A stretch of DNA of 64,000 bases from Roseiarcus sp963835215 (lineage in GTDB: Bacteria > Pseudomonadota > Alphaproteobacteria > Rhizobiales > Beijerinckiaceae). A model generated the notes under the pieces. The model was given only the letters and a program-made list of their open reading frames with translations. It had not been told where the DNA came from and searched no databases. The stretch is from assembly GCA_963835215.1 (NCBI GenBank), contig CAWIES010000001.1, positions 1 to 64,000 of the forward strand. The letters are read 5' to 3'. The translations under genes and the position numbers were made by a program. Shown here piece by piece: positions 1 through 9,307 of the stretch (positions are counted from its first letter, which is position 1; each line of letters opens with the position of its first letter).

Positions 1-112
1 GGCTGCGCCCGGTGATGATGATCTCGGCCCATCCCTCTTCGGCAAGAGCGCGGGCTGCCGCATGACCGAGCCCGGAGGTGGCGCCAGTGACGAGAGCGAT
101 CGAATGTTCCAT
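1..112 (-). CDS. Short-chain dehydrogenase/reductase, N-terminal part only
   Basis: The first 37 codons of a leftward gene that runs off the window. The ATG is at 112-110. The visible protein has the classical SDR nucleotide-binding start: a hydrophobic beta strand (IALVTG), the glycine motif TGATSGLG (TGxxxGxG), a helix, and a second strand (IIITGR) whose Arg suggests NADP(H). It would be a cytosolic NAD(P)-dependent oxidoreductase; the substrate cannot be told because the catalytic Tyr-x-x-x-Lys lies outside. It is divergent from the TetR gene at 236, a common regulator/target arrangement. Confidence 0.85.
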   Translation of the reverse strand, partial: MEHSIALVTGATSGLGHAAARALAEEGWAEIIITGRS

Positions 113-235
113 GCGCGGCTCCGTGGTGAAGAGAAAGGTCGAAGGAGCCTCCGCGAAGTGGGGCCACCTTGTCATTTTCGAACTGTCCGGTTACATATAG
201 GCGTAAATCGTGATGGTCAAGGAGTTTTGGACTGG

Positions 236-868
236 ATGTTTCAGAATGCCGCCAGGCCGCGGGGACGACCGCGAAGCTTCGACGAGAGTGAAGCGCTGAA
301 AAAGGCGACGCAGGTCTTTTGGTCGAAGGGTTACGACGGTGTGACGATCGACGATCTCGTCGCGGGAATGGGCGTGGGACGGCCGAGCCTCTATGCCATC
401 TTTGGGGACAAGCGGACGTTGTTCCTGCGTGTCCTTCGGGCGTACGCAGAGACGAAGGGCGCTCGCGGGGCGAAGGCGCTATTCTCGCCACCGACTCTTC
501 GCGCCTCGCTGGCCGGCTTCCTGAGGCACGCCGTAGAAACTGCGACCGAGGAGGGTTCCGCGCGAGGATGTCTAATCATGTGCGTCGCGCCACTCATAGA
601 CGACGCTGAGGTCGGACAGTTCTTGAGGGACGCCGCGGCTGCGGGCATGGCGCTCGTGGAGCGCCGTTTCTGCGACGGGATCGGCGCGGGAGAAATCCCC
701 TCTGACTTTCCTGTAGCTGTGCGGGCGAGCCAGACTCTCGACCTTGTCCGAGGTCTGACGATGCGCGCGCAGATGGGCGCGCCGCGCAAGGCGCTTCTCA
801 GAGACGCCGAGGAAGCGGCCGACTTGGTGCTCCTGCCGCGGTTTGGAAATGCCGCGCTAGAACGTTGA
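236..868 (+). CDS. TetR/AcrR-family transcriptional regulator
   Basis: A 210-residue repressor-type protein. The N-terminal HTH is clear: KKATQVFWSKGYDGVTIDDL followed by GVGRPSLYAIFGDK, the usual TetR recognition helix, at about residues 20-65. The rest is a helical ligand-binding domain of ordinary length. I prefer the ATG at 236 because AAGGAG sits at 219-224 and the longer frame from 62 begins with non-protein-like sequence inside the divergent SDR gene. The 123-bp gap to the SDR start should hold the shared operator. The ligand is unknown. Confidence 0.85.
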   Translation: MFQNAARPRGRPRSFDESEALKKATQVFWSKGYDGVTIDDLVAGMGVGRPSLYAIFGDKRTLFLRVLRAYAETKGARGAKALFSPPTLRASLAGFLRHAVETATEEGSARGCLIMCVAPLIDDAEVGQFLRDAAAAGMALVERRFCDGIGAGEIPSDFPVAVRASQTLDLVRGLTMRAQMGAPRKALLRDAEEAADLVLLPRFGNAALER

Positions 869-1459
869 TGCTAGATGGCGTGAAGGTCGAAGCGAGCAAC
901 TTTCGCTGGCGCTGCCGCTGGCTTCCTCGACCAAGAACAGGTCCGCGCGCCGCATCGCAAATATCAAGAATTTTGCGCGGTGATGCACCGCCTGCGAAAT
1001 CAAAGCGATCGGCAGTGCAAAATTTAGGTGCAAAATGTCGGCGATCCACACGGGTTAGTAGACGTGTCGCGCCGCCGGAATGTCGGCTTCGAAGTTGCTA
1101 AGCTTTTCCGCTGAACGACGTCTTTGGACGCAAGGGGGTCGTTCTAACCGACCCTCAACCCATTGCCGAGCCGGCGATTTGCTAACGCAAACTTAACCCT
1201 ATCGGGGTCTTTTCCAAATCATTAGACTTGTCGCCAAGCGGCGCTGCGGCGTTTCGAGGGCTTGAGACAGCCCTGAAACGTCGGCCGAGTGAAGAAGTGT
1301 CGTCGCCATCGCTTGTGTCGGACGCGCCGCAGCCGTCTGGCCCGAGCCCAAGTTTCGGCCCATTTGCGGTGCAGATCGCCGGTTGCGCCGATGGCCGCCG
1401 GGCCAGACCGTGAACGCCGTCAGTACCGCCCCCGTCGCCCCCGAAAGGTCTTCCCGCCC
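869..1459. other. Intergenic region before the tol operon
   Basis: About 590 bases with no convincing gene; the short frames here are Arg/Pro-rich shadows. The segment about 1140-1225 is less GC-rich than its flanks and is the likeliest place for the tolQ promoter. I see no repeat or RNA structure that I can name. Confidence 0.4.
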
Positions 1460-2193
<734 letters not shown>

Positions 2194-2213
2194 CGGCGAG
2201 AGGAGGCGAACCG

Positions 2214-2669
2214 ATGGGCATGTCAGTCGGTAGGGGCGCGCAAGAGCGGACGCGGCCGGCGCGGCGTGCCGCGCTACGGCGCGATGGCCGACATCAACAT
2301 GACGCCGTTCATCGACGTGATGCTGGTGCTGCTGATCATCTTCATGGTCGCCGCGCCCCTGCTGACCAGCGGCGTCGCCGTCGACCTGCCGCAGGCCAAG
2401 GCTGGCGCGCTCAACGTCGACCAGAAGCCGATCGCCCTGTCGATCAACGACCAGGGCCAGCTCTTCCTGATGGACGAGCCGATCGCCGACGCCGACCTGG
2501 TCGACAAAACTGCAAGGCGCTCGCCAAGGACGGCTCGACCGACCAGCGCGTCTATGTGCGCGCTTCGAAGACCGTGCCTTACGGCCGAGTCGCCGAGATC
2601 ATGGGCGCGGTGACCACGGCCGGCTACAAGAAGGTGGCGCTCGTCACCGAGCCCGACAACAAGCCGTAG
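2214..2669 (+). CDS. tolR: TolR, ExbD/TolR-family stator protein (frameshifted)
   Basis: Partner of TolQ. After an N-terminal basic stretch it shows the ExbD/TolR signature MADINMTPFIDVMLVLLIIFMV, with the membrane Asp essential for proton flow, then the periplasmic domain ending YKKVALVTEPD. The start MGMSVG at 2214 and the membrane segment are in different frames (one extra base near 2240); a second change near 2510, in AAAACTGCAAGG, brings in the C-terminal KDGSTDQRVYVRA. Repaired length is about 151 residues, normal for TolR. It begins 20 bases after tolQ. Confidence 0.88.
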   Translation: MGMSVGRGAQERTRPARRAALRRDGRHQHDAVHRRDAGAADHLHGRRAPADQRRRRRPAAGQGWRAQRRPEADRPVDQRPGPALPDGRADRRRRPGRQNCKALAKDGSTDQRVYVRASKTVPYGRVAEIMGAVTTAGYKKVALVTEPDNKP

Positions 2670-2681
2670 ACGAGGCCTCGG

Positions 2682-3632
2682 GTGAACGGCCAGCCGTCAA
2701 AAACGGGCATGTGGATTTCCGCGCGATGCACGCGGGGCTGCTGGCGTTTATCGTCTTCGGCTTCGCCTTCGCGCCGAAATTCGACGACGCGACCGAATCG
2801 ATCCCGGTCGATAGCGTCACCCAGAACCAGTTCAACGAGATCATGAAGGGCGAGCGCGACGGCAAGCCGATGAAGGAGCCGCCCCCGACCCCTGCGCCCA
2901 AGCCGGCCGCCGAGGCGCCGCCGCCTCCGCCCCCTCCGCCCGAGCTCAAGACCGCCGACGCGCCCCCGCCGCCGCCCGCGCCGGTCGAAACGCCAGCGCC
3001 CAAGCAGGAGCCGACACCCCCCGCGCCGCCGCCCAAGCCGCTCGCCGACGACGCCGCCCGCCGCGACGCCCGCTCCGCCCGTGCGACCCAAGGACACGCC
3101 GCCGCCCAAACCCAAGCCTGAATTATTGAAGCCGGACGCTATGGCCAAGCTGATCGAGAAGGCCAAGGACGACCCGCCGCCCAAGGCGCAGAAGACGCAG
3201 TACGATCCCAACGCGATCGCCAAGCTGATCGGCGACACCAAGACCGCCAACGCCGATCCGACGCCCACCGCCTCGACGCCGCGCGGCCTGCAGAGCCAGA
3301 ATGCCCCGCGCATGTCGCCTTCGTTGTCGGCGGGGCTCGACGCGTGGCTGACCGACGCCTATCTCAACTGCTGGACGCCGCCTCCGACCACCCCGCAAGG
3401 CGATCGCTACGTTGCCAAGGTGATGGTGGCATTCAATCCGGACGGCTCACTCGCCGCGACCCCGGTGCTGGTCAATCCGCCCGATGATCCGGCCTGGCGT
3501 GCGCACGCGGAAAGCGCGGTGCGCGCCGTGCTGAAATGCAATCCGCTGCGCGTGCCCGCCGAATACGCGCCCTATTACGATCAGTGGCGCAGCAAGAACA
3601 TCCTTTTCGATCTGCCGAGCGCGCCGGGATGA
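2682..3632 (+). CDS. tolA: TolA, periplasm-spanning Tol protein (frameshifted)
   Basis: TolA links the TolQR motor to the outer membrane. I see a GTG start at 2682 (NGQPSKTGMWIS), one N-terminal membrane helix (HAGLLAFIVFGFAFA), a long Pro/Ala/Lys-rich extended region (runs such as PPPPPPPPEL and PKPKPE), and a C-terminal globular domain with the conserved pattern GLDAWLTDAYLNCW and an isolated Cys pair. The frame changes near 2724 (one G missing in GCGCGATG) and near 3045 (one extra base). An ATG at 2711 would omit the cytosolic tip, so the GTG is preferred. Confidence 0.8.
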
Positions 3633-3669
3633 GCCTTGTTTCGCCCCGCCGCTGCGCCCGCGCGCTTTG

Positions 3670-3694
3670 CCCTTCCCCCGCAAGGGGGGAAGGG
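3670..3694. repeat. GC-rich extragenic palindrome between tolA and tolB
   Basis: A perfect hairpin with 10-bp arms, CCCTTCCCCC and GGGGGAAGGG, around a GCAAG loop. This form (CTTCCCCCGCAAGGGGG) is typical of palindromic repeats scattered through Hyphomicrobiales genomes. It could also weaken tolA-tolB read-through, but no T-run follows it. Confidence 0.7.
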
Positions 3695-3770
3695 GAGACC
3701 GCTCTTCACATTGCGGCCAAGCTGGCCATCTAGTGCTTCGCCGAACTCTTTCGCCCTCTGACCGAGACCG

Positions 3771-5108
3771 ATGCCGATGACTTTGCCCTTCGTCCCGCCG
3801 CGTCGTTCGCTCCTGACCCGCCGCTCGCTGCTGGCCGCCGCCGCCGCCGCGCCGCTCGCCCTCGCCTGGCGCCCGGCGCGCGCGGCGGGCGACATCATTG
3901 TGCACGCGGGCGCCAACTTCACCCCCGTCAGCATCGCGGTGACGCCGTTCGCCGGCGATGACGCCAGGATCGGCGACGTGACGACCAATGATTTTGCCCA
4001 TTCGATCTTTCTCTCGCCGCTCAATCCGACCACCTTTCCCGAGGCGGTGACCAATCCCGACGTGCGGCCGAACATCGACGCGTGGAAGACCATCAACGCT
4101 CAGTTCGTGCTGACCGGGCGGGTGGGCGGCGGGGCGGGCGGCAAGGTCGCCGCGCAGTTCAGGCTGTGGGACGTCGCCAGCGGCACGCAGGTCGCCGGCC
4201 AGCAGTACACAACCGACGCCGCCAATTCGCGCCGGGTCGGCCATCTCATCGCCGACGCGGTCTTCAGCCACGTCACCGGCGAAAAAGGCTTCTTCGATTC
4301 TCGTGTCGTCTTCGTCGACGAGACCGGCTCGAAAGAGAAGCGCCGCAAGCGCCTGGCGGTGATGGACATGGACGGCGCCAACGTCAAATACCTCACCGAA
4401 GGCGACACGCTGGTGGTGACGCCGCAATTCTCGCCCTCCGCGCAGCAGGTCGCCTTCATGTCGTTTCGCGATAGCGAGCCGCATGTGACGCTACTCGATC
4501 TCGAGACCGGCAAGCGCGAGCCGCTCGGCAATTTCCCCGGCATGAGCTTTGCGCCGCGCTTCTCCCCCGACGGCCAGCGCGTCATCATGTCGTTGTCGGA
4601 CGGCGCGGCGACCAATCTCTACACGCTGGATCTGCACAGCCAGGCGACGACACGGCTGACCGAGGACGGCGCCATCGACACCTCGCCGAGCTATTCGCCC
4701 GACGGCCAGCAGATCGTCTTCGAATCCGATCGCGGCGGCGCCCAGCAGATTTACGTCATGGGCGCGGCCGGCGGCGCCGCGCAGCGCATCTCGTTTGGCG
4801 AGGGCCGGTATTCGACGCCGGTGTGGTCGCCCAAAGGGGATGTCATCGCCTTCACCCGCCAGAAGGGCGATCTCTTCGCCATCGGCGTGATGAAGCCCGA
4901 CGGCTCAGGCGAGCGCATCATCACCGAGGGCTACCACAACGAGGGTCCGACCTTCTCGCCCAACGGGTTGTTCGTGATGTTCTTCCGCGATCCGGGCGGC
5001 GAGACCGGCGCGAAGATCTACATGGCCGACATTTTCGGTCACGGCGAATTCCCGGTGCCGACCCCTTCGTACGCCAGCGACCCCTCGTGGGGACCATTGA
5101 TGGGGTGA
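3771..5108 (+). CDS. tolB: TolB, periplasmic beta-propeller of Tol-Pal
   Basis: A 445-residue protein, intact. It starts with a signal peptide that has twin arginines (RRSLLTRRSLLAAAAAAPLA), so export through Tat is possible. The N-terminal alpha/beta domain (about 35-165) is followed by a six-bladed propeller built from repeats of the form FSPDGQ/YSPDGQ (SFAPRFSPDGQRVIMS, SPSYSPDGQQIVFESD, TPVWSPKGDVIAFTRQ). TolB binds Pal and TolA in the periplasm. It lies 138 bp after tolA, with a palindrome between them. pal and ybgF, which normally follow, are absent here. Confidence 0.95.
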   Translation: MPMTLPFVPPRRSLLTRRSLLAAAAAAPLALAWRPARAAGDIIVHAGANFTPVSIAVTPFAGDDARIGDVTTNDFAHSIFLSPLNPTTFPEAVTNPDVRPNIDAWKTINAQFVLTGRVGGGAGGKVAAQFRLWDVASGTQVAGQQYTTDAANSRRVGHLIADAVFSHVTGEKGFFDSRVVFVDETGSKEKRRKRLAVMDMDGANVKYLTEGDTLVVTPQFSPSAQQVAFMSFRDSEPHVTLLDLETGKREPLGNFPGMSFAPRFSPDGQRVIMSLSDGAATNLYTLDLHSQATTRLTEDGAIDTSPSYSPDGQQIVFESDRGGAQQIYVMGAAGGAAQRISFGEGRYSTPVWSPKGDVIAFTRQKGDLFAIGVMKPDGSGERIITEGYHNEGPTFSPNGLFVMFFRDPGGETGAKIYMADIFGHGEFPVPTPSYASDPSWGPLMG

Positions 5109-5133
5109 GGGGAGTGGGAACCCACCGCTCATC

Positions 5134-5147
5134 CCCGCTTGCGCGGG
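5134..5147. repeat. Extragenic palindrome CCCGC-TTGC-GCGGG
   Basis: A 5-bp-arm hairpin inside the sequence CATCCCCGCTTGCGCGGGAA, the common 'CATCCCCGC...GCGGGGA' form of extragenic repeat in alphaproteobacteria. It stands immediately after tolB, where pal would be expected. Confidence 0.6.
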
Positions 5148-5212
5148 AACGGCAATCTGGGACGAGGCGCCGCCTTTTTTCGCGATCAAAGCTGCGCCCC
5201 TCTCTCTCCGTC

Positions 5213-5235
5213 ATGCGCGGGCTTGACCCGCGCAT
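5213..5235. repeat. Extragenic palindrome ATGCGCGGG-CTTGA-CCCGCGCAT
   Basis: Perfect 9-bp arms around CTTGA, within GTCATGCGCGGGCTTGAC. This is the 'TCATGCGCGGGCTTGACCCGCGCATCC' type of intergenic repeat that I know from many Hyphomicrobiales genomes. Together with the element at 5134 it fills the 295-bp gene-free gap between tolB and the next gene. Confidence 0.7.
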
Positions 5236-5403
5236 CCAGGGTGAGACGATCAGTGGCCAGCCGCCGTCGTCGCCGCTTGGGCGCCCGGATCAAGTCCGCG
5301 CGTGACGGCAGCGCGCGCCCGCGCCATGGCGAGGCTCGGCAAGCTCGGCTAGTTTGCTCGAGCGGGGTTCGGCTTGCCGAAGCCGCGAGCGGAGCGCGCG
5401 CGC

Positions 5404-6090
5404 ATGGCGATGTCGATCGGCTTCATCTTCATGGCGACGCAGGGTGACGTGACGTTGCGCGATGCGCGCGCCTATATCGAGGCGGCGCTGGCGCTGGGCG
5501 TCGTCAATCTCGGCTTCAAGGATGTTGGCCTGCCGCGCGCGGCGCTGCACGAACTGGCGCGGGCGATCCGGGCGGGGGGCGGACGCTCGTTTCTCGAAGT
5601 CGTTTCGCTCGACCGCGACAGCGAACTTGCTTCCGCGGCCGCCGCTGCCGATTTCGGCGTCGACTGGTTGCTGGGCGGCGTGCGGGCCGACGAGGTCGCG
5701 CCGATCGCGCGCGCGGGCGGACTTCGCTACGCCCCGTTTCCCGGCGAGATCGTCGGCCATCCGAGCGTGCTGGTGGGCACGCGCGACGAGATCGTCGCCA
5801 GCGCCTGCTCGCTGTGCGCGCTCGAGGGCGTCGCCGGGCTCGATCTGCTCGCCTATCGCGGCGGCGTCGATGCGCCGGCGTTGATCCGCGCGGTGGCGTC
5901 AGCGGTCGACAAGCCGGTGATCGTCGCCGGCTCGATCGACGAACCCGAGCGCGTGCACGCCGCGGCGGCGGGCGGCGCTGCTGGTTTCACCGTCGGCTCG
6001 GCGGCGATCGCCGGCGCCTATGCGCCCGGCGAGCGCGAATTCGCCACGCAGATCCGCGCGATTCTGCGCACCGTCGCCGAACTCGGCTGA
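5404..6090 (+). CDS. TIM-barrel protein of the HisA/HisF-like fold, function unknown
   Basis: A 228-residue soluble protein. Alternating strand/helix pattern and a C-terminal phosphate-binding-like part (PVIVAGSIDEPERV, then GFTVGSAAIAG) point to a (beta/alpha)8 barrel resembling HisA/TrpC/TrpF-type enzymes. Homologues I remember are sometimes labelled 4-hydroxythreonine-4-phosphate dehydrogenase, but at this length and fold it is not PdxA, so I would not carry that name over. Start MAMSIGFIFM at 5404 chosen because the upstream part of the frame is Arg/Ala-rich. It stands alone, convergent with the gene at 6094-6660. Confidence 0.6.
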   Translation: MAMSIGFIFMATQGDVTLRDARAYIEAALALGVVNLGFKDVGLPRAALHELARAIRAGGGRSFLEVVSLDRDSELASAAAAADFGVDWLLGGVRADEVAPIARAGGLRYAPFPGEIVGHPSVLVGTRDEIVASACSLCALEGVAGLDLLAYRGGVDAPALIRAVASAVDKPVIVAGSIDEPERVHAAAAGGAAGFTVGSAAIAGAYAPGEREFATQIRAILRTVAELG

Positions 6091-6093
6091 GGC

Positions 6094-6660
6094 CTAGTTG
6101 CGTTGTGGATCGCTGGCGGCGAGCTTGTCGTAGTATTTCAGCACGATGTCGGCGTTGCCGGCGTTCTTGAGCGGCTCGGCCGATTTCAGCGCGTCGTCGA
6201 GCTCGTCCAGCGCCTGCTTCTTGTCGGCGGGCGCCATCTTCGTATCGGCCTGGGTCGTGGCGATCTCCTGCTTCAGCAGCACGTCGGCCCCGACGTATTT
6301 CTTGGTCGCCGGGTCGACCCCGTCCATCACCAGATCGATGTTGGCGCCGACATCCTGGAACTCGTCGATCGAGGCGAAGCCATGCTTCTTGGCGGCCGCA
6401 TCGAGTGCGGCGAGCAGCTTGGGATCGATCGGCGCCCCATCATTCTGCGGCATCTTGGCGAGCAGCGGCTCCATCGCCGCCTCGGCGGCGAGATAGGACT
6501 GCACCTGCGCGTCGGTCAGCGCCATTTGCGGAACCTGCTCGTCGGGCGTGGCGGCAGGCTGGGCCTGAGCCAGCGCGACGTCGGGCGCGAGCAGCGCCGG
6601 GAGCGGCGCAAAGCAGAAAAGCGTGAGCGCAGCGGCGAGCGGACGTGCGAGACGGGCCAT
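6094..6660 (-). CDS. Exported helical protein of unknown function
   Basis: A 188-residue protein with a clear signal peptide (ARPLAAALTLFCFAPLPALLAPDVALAQA) and a Lys/Asp/Ala-rich helical mature part. The C-terminal pattern DKKQALDELDDALKSAEPL and a final KYYDKL recur in conserved periplasmic proteins of rhizobia. No cysteine, metal motif or known catalytic residue stands out in the mature part. It follows efeU by 73 bp on the same strand, so it may be the last gene of the iron operon; its stop lies 3 bp from the convergent TIM-barrel gene. Confidence 0.65.
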   Translation of the reverse strand: MARLARPLAAALTLFCFAPLPALLAPDVALAQAQPAATPDEQVPQMALTDAQVQSYLAAEAAMEPLLAKMPQNDGAPIDPKLLAALDAAAKKHGFASIDEFQDVGANIDLVMDGVDPATKKYVGADVLLKQEIATTQADTKMAPADKKQALDELDDALKSAEPLKNAGNADIVLKYYDKLAASDPQRN

Positions 6661-6733
6661 CGGGCTTCCTCCAGGTTGGACGCGCGGACCCTGCCGCGCC
6701 GAGCGCGGCCGCGCAAGCCTGAAGCGGAAAAAC

Positions 6734-7573
6734 TCAGCCGGTTTGCGCCGCCGGCGCGCGCGGCGCGCCCGGACGCGAGGAGAACAGCCGGGTCAGCGCG
6801 AAGATCGTCGCCAGCGTCAACCCATAGACCACGACTTGCAGCAGCGAAGGCTGATCGGAATAGCCGATCAGCGTGTGCAGCACGCGGCCAAGCAGGCTGG
6901 CGTCGGAGAGGATCGCCGACGTGTTCCAGACCGTTTCGCCGCCCAGCGTTACAACGCCGGCCTCCTGGAGAAAGTTCGCCGACTGCGCGGCGAGCCCCGC
7001 GGCGAGGAAGGTGATCAGCGCGCCGGTCACCGCGAACAGGCTGCGGGCGGGAATTGTCACCAGACCGAAATAGGTGACCGCGCTGACGCCGACGCCGGCG
7101 GCGAGGCCGAGCGCCGAGCCGATCAGCAGATCACGCGCCGTGGTTCCGCCCGCCGCGACCAGGCCGTAGAGAAACAGCGCCACTTCCGAGCCTTCGCGCA
7201 TCACCGCGACGGCGACGACAATCGCCAGCGCGAATAACGGCCGCACGCCGGAGCGAACGTCCTGACCGAGTTGGCGCGCGTCGGCGGCAAGTTGGCGCCC
7301 GTGGCTCGCCATCCAGATGTTGTGCCAGGCGAGCATGCAGACGGCGAGGGCGAGGATCGCCGCGTTGAACAATTCCTGGCCGACGCCGTCCAGCGCATCG
7401 GCGAGCGCGCTCGCGAATGCTGCGACCAGCGAGGCGCCGACGACGCCCGCCGCAACTCCGGCGGCGGCCATCAGCCGGCTGCCCGCGACGCCCCGGGTCA
7501 CCGCCATGACGATGCCGACGATGATGCCGGCCTCGATCACTTCACGGAAAACGATAATCAGCGCGCCGAGCAT
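6734..7573 (-). CDS. efeU: EfeU/FTR1-family ferric iron permease
   Basis: A 279-residue multi-spanning inner-membrane protein. Two REGLE-like iron motifs are visible: REVIE in the first helix (residues 10-14) and REGSE in a middle helix (VAVAVMREGSEVALFLYG), spaced as in the FTR1/OFeT family. It would carry Fe3+ from the periplasmic ferroxidase step into the cytosol. It is preceded by the cupredoxin (38 bp) and efeB on the same strand. Intact, unlike the genes upstream of it. Confidence 0.93.
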   Translation of the reverse strand: MLGALIIVFREVIEAGIIVGIVMAVTRGVAGSRLMAAAGVAAGVVGASLVAAFASALADALDGVGQELFNAAILALAVCMLAWHNIWMASHGRQLAADARQLGQDVRSGVRPLFALAIVVAVAVMREGSEVALFLYGLVAAGGTTARDLLIGSALGLAAGVGVSAVTYFGLVTIPARSLFAVTGALITFLAAGLAAQSANFLQEAGVVTLGGETVWNTSAILSDASLLGRVLHTLIGYSDQPSLLQVVVYGLTLATIFALTRLFSSRPGAPRAPAAQTG

Positions 7574-7611
7574 TGGGGTCCAATCGGTTCACTTGACGAG
7601 GCGTTTCACCC

Positions 7612-7965
7612 TCACTCCGAGACGAACACGCCCTTGGCGGTGTCGGCGTGGAATTCGCCGGTGAACGGGAAGCGCCCCACACCGAGCGGGCGGATTCGCA
7701 CTTTGCCTTCTTCGCCTGGCGGGATCACTTTCTCGACCGCCGGCGCTTGCATGTCGAATTCGTCGGCCGTGTCGTCGAGGTTTTTCACACTGACGAAAAA
7801 CGCCTTGCCGGTCGGCACATGCAGCTCCGCGGGGGTGAAGCGGTGGTTCTTGAGCATTAGCGAATAGGTCGCCAGATCCTCGGCGCGCGCGGCGCCGCCG
7901 ACGACGAGCGTCAAAACCAGCGCGCTGGCGAGAGCGCCCAAGCGGGCGCTGAGCGAATGGGTCAT
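7612..7965 (-). CDS. Periplasmic cupredoxin-domain protein (EfeO N-domain-like)
   Basis: A protein of about 117 residues with a signal peptide (LGALASALVLTLVVGGAARA) and one cupredoxin_1-type domain (YSLMLKNHRFTPAELHVPTG ... PGEEGKVRIRPLGVGRFPFTGEF). In EfeO this fold precedes the M75 iron-binding domain; here the M75 domain is absent and the cupredoxin is free-standing. The ATG at 7965 is preferred to the GTG overlapping the efeB stop because GGGAGA lies 7-8 bases upstream. It likely binds or oxidises iron for EfeU. Confidence 0.8.
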   Translation of the reverse strand: MTHSLSARLGALASALVLTLVVGGAARAEDLATYSLMLKNHRFTPAELHVPTGKAFFVSVKNLDDTADEFDMQAPAVEKVIPPGEEGKVRIRPLGVGRFPFTGEFHADTAKGVFVSE

Positions 7966-7985
7966 GGTCGTCTCCCGATGGTGAT

Positions 7986-9307
7986 TCACGAGGCCTGTTC
8001 GAACAGCCGCTGGCCGATGAACTCGCCCTCGACCGCGCCGCGGGGCAGCGCGAAATGGCCGCCGCCGACATTGGTGACGAACTGGTTCATCATGTCGAAG
8101 CGCGACATCTTCTCGAAAATCTTGATGAAGCCGTTGGCGAGATCGCGCTGGTAGCAGACGAAGATCAGCCCGGCGTCGAACTCCATGCCCTGGCGCCAGG
8201 GCGGCCAGCGCTCGGCGGTGAAATTGGCGCCGTCATTGTAGGAATAGGAGCGCCGGAGAATTTTCGCGCCGTCGAGCGCCATCTGATGGGCGAGCCGCAC
8301 GTGCGAATTCTCGGGGATCACCGGATCGCCGTTGGCGTCCTTGGCGTCGAGGTCGATCGGATCGAATTCGTTTTTTGCGCCGAGCGGCGCGCCCGAAAGC
8401 TTCTCGCGCCCGAATGTCTGCTCCTGGAAGGCGACCTTCATCCGGTCCCAGTGCTCGAGCGCGATGCGGGCGCGGCGCACCACCGATGTAGGTGCCGCCG
8501 CGCATCCAGTCGGGGCCTTCCTCGCCGACCCAGACCACTGCGTCCATTTCTTTTGGGTCGCTGGCGGGAGGATTGCCGGTGCCGTCCTTGAAGCCCATCA
8601 GATTGCGCGGCGTCTGCCTTGGCGCCGTAGTCGGAGACGAAGCCCGCCTGAACCCAGCGAATGCCGGCGACGCCATAGGCGAGGCGCGCGAGTTGGCGCA
8701 CGGCGTGAAAGGCGACCTGCGGATTGTCGGCGCAGGCCTGCACCAGGAGATCGCCGCCGGTGCGCGCGGGGACGAGCTGATCGCCGGGGAAATGGGGCAG
8801 CTCGACGAATGCGGCCGGGCGCTGCGCGCGCAGGCCGTAGCGGTCGAGGCCGTCCTTCTCGAACAGGCCGAGTCCGAAGCCGAAGGTGACGGTCAGGCGC
8901 GAGGGCGACAAGGCCCAGCACGTCGGCTGGGTCGGCCTGCGCCTGATAGTCGTCGCCCTCGGCGGGGATTTCGACCGGCTTGCCTTCGCTCAGCGCCGCG
9001 CGCCGCCTCGGTCCAGTTGCGCATCAGCGTTTCGACGTCGGCGCGCTTGGTCGTCGTGAGGTCGAACGCGGCGATATAGGTGTAGCGCCTGAGCGGGCGT
9101 GACGATGCCGCCCTGATGCTCGCCCCAGAACGGCTCGTTCGTCTTGGCCGGCGCGGGGTCCGGCGTCGCATCGAGCGCGCGCGCTGCGCCGGGCGCAAGA
9201 TTGGCGCCCGCCATCGCGGCAAGACCTGCCGTCGCGGTGAGGAAACCGCGCCGACTTGCCTGCGGCGGCTTGCTCGCCTGCGGTGGTTTGGTGTCGCGCT
9301 CCGTCAC
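7986..9307 (-). CDS. efeB: EfeB, Tat-exported DyP-type heme peroxidase (multiple frameshifts)
   Basis: Repaired, this is a DyP peroxidase of about 435 residues. A twin-arginine signal (SRRGFLTATAGLAAMAG) follows the GTG start, then YTYIAAFDLTTT, LTVTFGFGLGLF, the DyP catalytic motif GFKDGTGN with its Asp, and the C-terminal LIFVCYQRDLANGF...KMSRFDMMNQF. At least four frame changes occur between about 9090 and 8470. EfeB oxidises Fe2+ or heme in the periplasm and feeds EfeU. The Tat signal and neighbours make the assignment secure despite the broken frame. Confidence 0.85.

Noticed and set aside
2882..3130. Pro/Ala-rich coding repeat in tolA as a mobile or CRISPR-like repeat.
   Set aside because: It is the normal low-complexity extended region of TolA; no CRISPR array is present anywhere in the window.
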